Virus record (IMG/VR): IMGVR_UViG_3300017991_005533
Span: 1 to 22,867 of that record
Source: a virus
Length of the DNA stretch: 22,867 nt
Direction: 5' to 3' (one strand)
The notes under the pieces are model-generated. The model worked only from the letters and a program-made list of their open reading frames with translations, had not been told where the DNA came from and did not search any database. Each line of letters opens with the position of its first letter. Within the stretch, counting starts at the first letter, position 1. Of the stretch, positions 15,578 to 20,692 are shown in pieces. The position numbers were made by a program, and so were the translations under genes.

Positions 15578-16582
15578 TCAGGAGAACGCGAGGCGCCAAG
15601 GAATGTAGAAATCACTTTGCGCTATTTGGCATTTTGAGGAGCGATACTCCCCGAAAGATGTCATTCCGTGCATCAGTGTCCCTGTACCTACAAGGGCCGA
15701 GAGCATTTTGACGTAGTCGGTTGGCGCGACAAGACACAGCCCGGCAGAGAGCATGCCGAGAGCTACCGTGCCGACTCTCGCAGACAACCTCCTTTTGGCT
15801 TCGAGTAGCCGGTGCTGAAGCTGCATCACACCGTCGTGTGTCTCACGCATCAGCTCAAGTAGCACATGATCGGCGTGGAGTGACTGATCGGCGGTATTGA
15901 GCATGTCCCGCAGGCGCCGCTGGAAGCGGTGGTACGCCTCGTGCTCTTCCATCCTAAGCGCAACGAGGGCATCAAGCGAGGAGCAACGGAGTTCGGGAGC
16001 GTAAAGGTCGACAGTACCTGCAGGCAAGAGACCTTCCTTTCTCCTGATTTCAGCTAGCTGTCTCTTTAGTTCGCTGTTGGATATCGCAGTCTGGAGTAGG
16101 CCTGGCGGGGAAGCAATGCCAGCATCCTTATCCTTGACGATTAGAGATAGCCTCGAAGGAATTGGCGCCACGAGAGATTCTTCTATGGCACGCCGGTAGC
16201 CGATCAAGAATATGTAGAAGGTCTCTGGGATTTTGACGCCAGTTCGAAGAGGGGTCTTGGTGTCCGGCCGATTCCTGTCCCAGAAGTTCTGCACGGCCTG
16301 TGATCTCCGGAAATCTCCGACGGGAAACACCGATACGGTGCCGAAGAGCACGGCTTTTCGGACCAGCACATCCAAGTGCTTCGGCGTGTGCGGTACGTCT
16401 ATGCACAGCCGAACGCCATCGATCGAGTTGAACCAATCCGCAAAGCTATCGGTCTGCTCCTGAAAACGGTCGTACACGGCTAGGTCGAGATCGGTGAAGC
16501 GGCGTGCCCTGCCGAGCTGCTTGGCACTTCGGATTCCGTGCTCGTCAAGCAAGCTGTATATGTCGGCGTACAGACAGTGCAC
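15578..16582 (-). CDS. Unrecognised 334-aa protein with hydrophobic C-terminal pair
   Basis: The GTG at 16582 is preceded in frame by a stop two codons upstream, so it is the earliest possible start; AGGGAA lies about 10 bases before it. No family recognised. Residues 1-180 are alpha/beta, with a strand-rich part (GVRLCIDVPHTP, then VRKAVLFGTVSVFPVGDF) suggesting a Rossmann-like or sensor fold. Residues about 215-280 are helical and heptad-rich (EEHEAYHRFQRRLRDML, LLELMRETHDGVMQLQHRLLEAKRRL). Two hydrophobic stretches follow near 285-320 (TVALGMLSAGLCLVA and YVKMLSALVGTGTLM), consistent with a membrane hairpin. Shape and place suggest a membrane-linked defence effector or sensor paired with the HEPN gene, but the 515-base gap weakens an operon claim. 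Confidence 0.65.
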   Translation of the reverse strand: MHCLYADIYSLLDEHGIRSAKQLGRARRFTDLDLAVYDRFQEQTDSFADWFNSIDGVRLCIDVPHTPKHLDVLVRKAVLFGTVSVFPVGDFRRSQAVQNFWDRNRPDTKTPLRTGVKIPETFYIFLIGYRRAIEESLVAPIPSRLSLIVKDKDAGIASPPGLLQTAISNSELKRQLAEIRRKEGLLPAGTVDLYAPELRCSSLDALVALRMEEHEAYHRFQRRLRDMLNTADQSLHADHVLLELMRETHDGVMQLQHRLLEAKRRLSARVGTVALGMLSAGLCLVAPTDYVKMLSALVGTGTLMHGMTSFGEYRSSKCQIAQSDFYIPWRLAFS

Positions 16583-17080
16583 GGGTCAGTTCCCTATCGA
16601 CGTCCACTCAAGACAGCTGTGATTACCTCTTGGTCACACACAACGCGGGTATCGGATATCCCATCCCCTAAGCCAGAGTATCCGAGGTCGCCGCGAAACT
16701 CAACAGGGCAGCTTGCTCGACATGAGCCCTCCACCCTCACCTGCCTGTCCGTCCCCGCCGCTGAATGATACCACCCCTTTGTAGGTGGACGGTCCCCCTC
16801 TGTTCGGCCCGGGGGCAGAGTGGAGTGCCGGGCCTACGTCAGGGCGCCACAGGCGCGCCGTGGGCGCAGATTTCTAAGCACTGGCCCAAGGCACCGCGGG
16901 AGGCCAAGTCGGCGCCCAGGGGCCGCCCTCCGACCGGACGGAAATCGTCCGGCCTAATCGGCGTAACCGCCTGGCAATAATGAGGTTGCGCGGTCGAATT
17001 CCCTTCCTTTCCGGCGCCAATCGCTCGTTACTGTCCCTGAGCCGCGCATGGTGCCCGGCTCACTACAAGAGGAGGCACTG
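16583..17080. other. 498-bp intergenic stretch at an island/phage junction
   Basis: The left part (to about 16740) is less GC-rich and belongs to the island. From about 16765 the DNA turns GC-rich and phage-like. A 71-codon + frame at 16765-16980 has no strong ribosome site and an arginine/proline-rich product, so I do not call it. It could be a remnant of a phage gene. The site AAGAGGAGG at 17067-17075 belongs to the next gene. No convincing promoter was found. Confidence 0.4.
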
Positions 17081-17356
17081 ATGACGGTAAACGAGATGAT
17101 CGAGCGGCTGGCAAAAGTTGCTGAGGATGGGTTCGGGGCCTGCGAGCTGCGACTGGCCTTCCAGTTCGCCCGCCCCGAGTGGGCGCTCCAGTACAAGATC
17201 GGCGGAATCGCCGTGCCGGATGACAGGTCACGCCGCATCGGAAAGCACGACGAGGAACCGGATGACGCCACGTCGGCGGTCTACATCGTCGACGGCGAAT
17301 ATCCCGATGACGACCTGCCGTACGCGCCACCCTGGGCGTTCGCGGCGGCGAGATAG
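17081..17356 (+). CDS. Small early-type phage protein
   Basis: 91 residues from the ATG at 17081, five bases after a near-perfect AAGAGGAGG. The sequence is acidic, with a helical start (MTVNEMIERLAKVAEDGFG) and an acidic end (EEPDDATSAVYIVDGEYPDDD). No motif is recognised. It heads a run of four closely packed small genes (17081-18270) typical of the accessory early region of siphophages. Function unknown. Confidence 0.65.
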   Translation: MTVNEMIERLAKVAEDGFGACELRLAFQFARPEWALQYKIGGIAVPDDRSRRIGKHDEEPDDATSAVYIVDGEYPDDDLPYAPPWAFAAAR

Positions 17357-17369
17357 GAGGGCAAAGCGC

Positions 17370-17696
17370 ATGAAATATGGAGTGGAGGACCGCTTCTGGG
17401 TCGTGGTGAGCCCGAAGCCTCACAGCACGCTCGAGGACATCCTCTTCCAGGCATCGCTCAAAGATCTTGAGCTGCAGTTCAAGGGCGGCCTCACGATCGA
17501 AGACAACCCGACGCTCTTCACCGACCACTGGGAAGCGGAGGTGGAAGCGTATGGGCGCTTTATCGCCATGAAAGCAACCCAGGCAATTGCGAAGAGCGGT
17601 GCCGGGGCCAAGCTCCGGGACGCCACGCGGCTCGAGTTACTTAACGCTGATGGCAATATCGTCTTCGACATGGATCTTCCCGGGGAGGTGAAGTGA
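17370..17696 (+). CDS. Small early-type phage protein
   Basis: 108 residues from the ATG at 17370, nine bases after AGGAGG. The frame stays open far upstream, but that would overlap the previous gene, so this start is preferred. The product begins MKYGVEDRFWVVVSPKP, with a central amphipathic helix (EVEAYGRFIAMKATQAIA) and an acidic C-terminus. No family recognised. The stop overlaps the next start (GTGA). Confidence 0.65.
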   Translation: MKYGVEDRFWVVVSPKPHSTLEDILFQASLKDLELQFKGGLTIEDNPTLFTDHWEAEVEAYGRFIAMKATQAIAKSGAGAKLRDATRLELLNADGNIVFDMDLPGEVK

Positions 17697-17953
17697 GCAT
17701 GGCCACCGCAACAGCGCGATTTGGCCTTCAGCAGCACCAGGTCTTCTGGAATATGTGTGGCGCAGTCGTCTGTGCATGCTGCCACATCCCTTACCCCGGG
17801 TCGGATACCTGGGTATCGGAGCGATGGGACGAGATCACGCCCGAGATCATGGCGGAGATCGACCGCGTGGGCGGCCAAGTTGCGTGCGAAGGCTGCGGCA
17901 AAGAGCCGCGCCGCATCGTGCGCGTTACCACAACCGAAAGGAGTACGTTGTGA
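17693..17953 (+). CDS. Small phage zinc-ribbon-like protein
   Basis: 86 residues, starting at the GTG overlapping the previous stop, or two codons later at the ATG at 17699. GGGGAGG (17682-17688) favours the ATG by spacing, and the GTGA overlap favours the GTG. Two paired cysteine motifs, CACC (about residue 28-31) and CEGC (about 69-72), are separated by about 40 residues, a likely single zinc-binding site. A DNA- or protein-binding accessory role is plausible. The stop overlaps the GTG of the next gene. Confidence 0.6.
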   Translation: MSMATATARFGLQQHQVFWNMCGAVVCACCHIPYPGSDTWVSERWDEITPEIMAEIDRVGGQVACEGCGKEPRRIVRVTTTERSTL

Positions 17954-18270
17954 AGAAGTCCAAGAGCACAAAGAAGAAGGCGACGGCCAAGACGGAGAAA
18001 CCGGTTGCTGCGGCCGCAAACGCGAAGACGTCGAAGCCGGCTGCGGCGGAACCCGCGAAGGCACAGGAGAAGCCGGACAAGAAAGCCGCTCGCGGCGAGC
18101 TGTGTGTCTTCGCTTTGCGTCTGACCGCCGAGGAGCGCGCCGCGATCCACAAGGCGGCCGGGCCCGGCAAGGCCTCCAAGTTCGCGCGTGGCCTCCTGGT
18201 AGCCGCAGCCCGTAATGACGATGTGGCCCTCAAGGCCATCATCAAGCATTGGGACGCCGACTCCAAATGA
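17950..18270 (+). CDS. Lys/Ala-rich protein with ribbon-helix-helix-like C-terminus
   Basis: 106 residues from a GTG overlapping the previous stop, with GAAAGGAG about eight bases upstream. Residues 1-60 are a low-complexity Lys/Ala/Glu tail (KKSKSTKKKATAKTEK), resembling the tails of histone-like proteins. Residues about 60-106 read FALRLTAEERAAIHKAAG, then SKFARGLLVAAA. This resembles a beta-strand followed by two helices, as in MobC/CopG-type ribbon-helix-helix proteins. It probably binds DNA. It ends just before the hairpin at 18315, which may terminate this operon. Confidence 0.6.
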   Translation: MKKSKSTKKKATAKTEKPVAAAANAKTSKPAAAEPAKAQEKPDKKAARGELCVFALRLTAEERAAIHKAAGPGKASKFARGLLVAAARNDDVALKAIIKHWDADSK

Positions 18271-18314
18271 AGGTGGTCGAGAGCAAAGCGTAGCCCGCCA
18301 GGATCGCCTAGAGC

Positions 18315-18348
18315 CCGAAGGCCTCTCGGAATCCCGAGGGGTCTTCGG
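18315..18348. terminator. Hairpin, copy 1 (probable bidirectional terminator)
   Basis: A 15-bp stem (18315-18329 with 18334-18348) and a 4-base loop, with two G-U pairs in + strand RNA. It lies 44 bases after the early operon. A second copy with the same geometry sits at 20164. There is no strong T-run, so factor-assisted termination or an RNA processing role is possible. Confidence 0.55.
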
Positions 18349-18351
18349 CGT

Positions 18352-18475
18352 TCATGTTTGATCCGCGTCGCCGAGCCCTCGGTCGAGTGGTATCGAGGTA
18401 GTACAGCCTCCCCGAGCGTCATCCGCTGCAACTCCGCTCTGCCCCCTAGAACGTCTTGCCTGTCGCGCCTTCGCT
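18352..18475 (-). pseudogene. Decayed 3' end of a zinc-finger gene (copy of 20201-20524)
   Basis: Beyond hairpin copy 1 the minus strand carries traces of the zinc-finger gene that follows hairpin copy 2. A TGA stop lies at the same distance from the hairpin (18352 and 20201). The 12-mer GTCGCGCCTTCG is shared (18462 and 20287), and GGCGACG.CGGA.CAA aligns near the stop. The cysteine codons are lost. It looks like a duplicated, degenerate gene end. Alignment by eye only. Confidence 0.4.
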
Positions 18476-18630
18476 GCTTTAGAATCCCCATAGGGAAATC
18501 GCTGGCGGTTAAGTTCAACAGATTGTATCCGCAAGTGTTCACCGAGTCGCACATGCTCGTCTTCGCAGCCTTTCTGCCCTTAACCACTGCGGATAGAATC
18601 CCATACGTTGGGCAGCCACTTTGGGTTCTA

Positions 18631-18639
18631 TGGTATGCT
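18631..18639 (+). promoter_or_regulatory. Possible extended -10 promoter for the TIR gene
   Basis: TGGTATGCT fits an extended -10 (TGn-TATGCT) 25 bases before the TIR start codon. The nearest -35-like hexamer (TTGGGC, 18608) is 20 bases upstream, longer than ideal. No strong Shine-Dalgarno lies before the ATG, so expression may be weak or from a near-leaderless message. Confidence 0.3.
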
Positions 18640-18664
18640 GTTGCCCTGACGTCGGGACAAAGCC

Positions 18665-19945
18665 ATGATGGAACTTATAGATCGAGTATTCATCAGCTAT
18701 AGGCGCACGGACGGTGACCTCGTGAATCCTACGATTCGAGCGCTGCGAGATCGAGGAATTCCGGTCTACATCGACGTCACCGATAAACCTGTCGAAGATC
18801 CTCATAGCCTCGAGCTTGGTCTCTCAGAAGGAGTTGCGACGAGTTCAAAGTTGGTGGCGTTTGTTTCCCCAGAATACGTGCGGTCAGCGTGGTGTCGAGG
18901 CGAACTCAGGGAGTTCATTTTTCTCCATGGCGCGAAGGTAGACAATCCTGAACAGCAGACTGCATACGGGCGAAATCCAAGCTACGAGTTCTACGACCGA
19001 CGCATCCCACTGCCACGGATCCCAGCGCTCTTGGTGTTGCTGGACAGCAGCGTAGCGCTCGAGGATGTAGCGAAGGCAGTATCGCCGGAAGACAGAATGG
19101 CGGACTTCTGCTATCGGGTGGAGGCGTATCGCGCCGATACGGAACTTTCTCGGCGGATGTTTTGCCTTGACTACGTTCGTCGACGGGGAATCGATGCATC
19201 ACACTATGTGCAGCACCTTCAAGCGTATGATGGCTCTGCGGCAGGACCCGAAGCGATAGCCTCAACAGTGGCGCGATGGTCTGCGACTGCGGCTCCTCGC
19301 TCTACAGAGGAACCGGACGAATCGGTGAAGCCGGAAGGTGTTACCTCGTTGTGGGCGCGAATGTGTTCAGAATACGGTCCTGGCGAGTTCGCCAGAACTG
19401 CTGATCCTGTTGCCGTAGTTGATGGCGTCAATCCAGGACCATTGGTCTCGGACGATCTCCGTGCGCGGATCCGCAAATACTCAGACGAACTGCTGATCTC
19501 GCTTTTCGCGGATATTGTTGCTGGCCAACGATCGGCTACATACTTCGACAGAGCGGCCGCAGAAGGCTTTAGCTTCCTCCCTTCCTACTTCCATTTACTG
19601 CCCAAAATCCCACAGGGCCCTCATGCGCTCCGACGGTCGCTTCAACTCGTCCAAGGGATCATGAGTCGAGGGCGACTACGCCCACAACTCATGCAGGGTC
19701 ATCCGCTTAGCCTACTTGTGAAGTTGGCTCGGCAGAGAGAGCTACTCAGGCCGCTCCAGTACTCCTATTATGCGGCCCTGGAACGTAGCGGACACAATTC
19801 GTCCGTGGATACTGCTGCGGTGGCTGGACTGTTTGTCAATATCGATGTCTGCTTTGAAGTGATACACAATATAGAGACTTTGCGTGAACTCGTTGTCGAA
19901 CCACTGAGCAAACTCAGAGACATCCGGTCCTTGTTCCCATGGTAG
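18665..19945 (+). CDS. TIR-domain protein with unknown C-terminal region
   Basis: 426 residues from the first of two tandem ATGs at 18665. Residues 6-150 form a TIR domain: RVFISYRRTDGDLV (box 1), RGIPVYIDVTD (strand B), a DPHSLELGLSEGVATSS helix, LVAFVSPEYVRSAWCRGEL and a basic/acidic tail with PRIPALLVLLD. E80 in WCRGE sits at the usual catalytic glutamate of NAD-cleaving TIRs. Residues about 160-426 are helical, with no family I recognise and no NTPase motif; they may sense phage. In bacteria such proteins kill or arrest infected cells by depleting or converting NAD. Its base composition and missing ribosome site differ from the adjacent phage genes, and hairpin copies flank it, so it looks inserted. 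Confidence 0.8.
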   Translation: MMELIDRVFISYRRTDGDLVNPTIRALRDRGIPVYIDVTDKPVEDPHSLELGLSEGVATSSKLVAFVSPEYVRSAWCRGELREFIFLHGAKVDNPEQQTAYGRNPSYEFYDRRIPLPRIPALLVLLDSSVALEDVAKAVSPEDRMADFCYRVEAYRADTELSRRMFCLDYVRRRGIDASHYVQHLQAYDGSAAGPEAIASTVARWSATAAPRSTEEPDESVKPEGVTSLWARMCSEYGPGEFARTADPVAVVDGVNPGPLVSDDLRARIRKYSDELLISLFADIVAGQRSATYFDRAAAEGFSFLPSYFHLLPKIPQGPHALRRSLQLVQGIMSRGRLRPQLMQGHPLSLLVKLARQRELLRPLQYSYYAALERSGHNSSVDTAAVAGLFVNIDVCFEVIHNIETLRELVVEPLSKLRDIRSLFPW

Positions 19946-19984
19946 CAAGGCCACATGGGGCCGTGGTGGCGTAGTTGACGGGCG

Positions 19985-20120
19985 CCGCCTAACCCTTATG
20001 CATTAACCTGACAGCCTGGCCCTGTCACAGGCCTTGTCGCTAGAGCACCGACCTGGCTAATGCCTCTTGCCTTCAGCAAGGCCAGCGCCAGGTCTGCCTG
20101 CAGGTTATGCATGCGTCGAC
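19985..20120. other. Highly structured DNA after the TIR gene
   Basis: Nested inverted repeats: TGCATTAACCTG (19999-20010) pairs with CAGGTTATGCA (20101-20111) with one bulge. Inside are GCCTG/CAGGC (20014-20018, 20028-20032), ACCTGGC/GCCAGGT (20051-20057, 20087-20093) and CTTGC/GCAAG (20066-20070, 20076-20080) around a CTTCA loop. This could be a structured RNA, a terminator complex or a recombination site. An integron attC was considered and not supported. Confidence 0.5.
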
Positions 20121-20163
20121 TTTAAGTGGAAAACAAGCGCAACCGTCCGCGATAACCCACATG

Positions 20164-20197
20164 CCGAGGACCTCTCGGAATGCCGAGGGGTCTTAGG
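20164..20197. terminator. Hairpin, copy 2 (probable terminator of the zinc-finger operon)
   Basis: Same geometry as 18315-18348: a 15-position stem (one mismatch, G66/A95 of this line) and a 4-base loop. Copy differences keep pairing, for example G-U against A-U, so the structure rather than the sequence is conserved. It lies immediately after the minus-strand zinc-finger stop and could serve convergent transcripts. Confidence 0.55.
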
Positions 20198-20200
20198 TGT

Positions 20201-20524
20201 TCAAGGTATATCACCCGCACGCGTGTTCTTGGTCCGCCGTCGCCACGCCCGTGCCCGACACGCGTCGGAGCAGTAGACCCTCTCCCGTCGCGCCTTCGGA
20301 TTCCGCTCAAGAGGAAGATCCGCCCCGCAGACAAGGCAGACCCTGAACGCACAAAGGCGGCGCCGGTGAGCGTTTGAGGTCCCAATAGGAGCTGTGCCAT
20401 GGGTCTCAGGCCGATCGTGGCTTGGTGAGCGTTCGCGGGTATCGATATGCCGGGTGAGCCCGGCGGATTCTGGATCATATGGCTGAGGACATTTCACTCT
20501 TTCACCCCACCCTAATATACGCAC
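20201..20524 (-). CDS. Small zinc-finger protein next to the primase
   Basis: Up to 107 residues, using a GTG at 20524. An alternative GTG at 20497 has a better GGGGTGA site upstream, and an even later start is possible. The C-terminal third is clear: CLVCG, about 18 residues, then YCSDACRARAWRRR. This is a C-x2-C...C-x3-C zinc-binding site followed by a basic tail, common in small phage and plasmid proteins that may bind nucleic acid. It follows the primase on the same strand, with the AT-rich repeat region between them. A role in replication or in regulating it is inferred from position alone. Confidence 0.6.
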   Translation of the reverse strand: MRILGWGERVKCPQPYDPESAGLTRHIDTRERSPSHDRPETHGTAPIGTSNAHRRRLCAFRVCLVCGADLPLERNPKARRERVYCSDACRARAWRRRTKNTRAGDIP

Positions 20525-20569
20525 GCGAGAGAAAGGACATATCTGATGAGAGAGGGGGGTATAGGTGAA

Positions 20570-20622
20570 AGGTAGAAAGATATAGATAGATATATATATT
20601 ATATATACTTATATTCATATAT
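20570..20622. other. AT-rich tract, possible DNA unwinding element
   Basis: About 50 bases almost entirely A and T (repeated TATA, ATAT and AGATAG motifs) inside GC-rich DNA. It lies immediately beside the phased TTCAC repeats and between the primase and zinc-finger genes. This is the expected layout of an unwinding element at a replication origin. It could also simply be a promoter region for the zinc-finger gene. Confidence 0.55.
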
Positions 20623-20624
20623 CC

Positions 20625-20677
20625 TTCACGATACTTCACTGTGTTTCACCTCATGAAGATGTTTCACTATACTTCAC
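20625..20677. repeat. Phased TTCAC repeats (iteron-like)
   Basis: TTCAC occurs at 20625, 20635 and 20645 (exact 10-base period), then at 20663 and 20673 (again 10 bases). Further copies lie at 20493, 20501 and 20702, and one inverted copy (GTGAA) at 20565. The longer unit on the minus strand is GTGAAGTAT-x-GTGAA, seen twice. One-turn spacing suggests binding of a protein to one DNA face, as for origin iterons or an operator. Confidence 0.65.
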
Positions 20678-20692
20678 CCCTTGGCTCGGCCG

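Noticed and set aside
16765-16980. 71-codon + frame at the island/phage junction
   Set aside because: No ribosome binding site and no recognisable sequence; mentioned only as part of the gap.
17028-17528. 166-codon minus-strand frame opposite the small early genes
   Set aside because: The + strand has two genes with strong ribosome sites and end-to-start packing; this frame is Arg-rich shadow.
19987-20111. Integron attC site after the TIR gene
   Set aside because: GCCTAAC matches the degenerate left box, but no matching GTTRRRY right box is at the expected end, no integrase is present, and such short boxes occur by chance.
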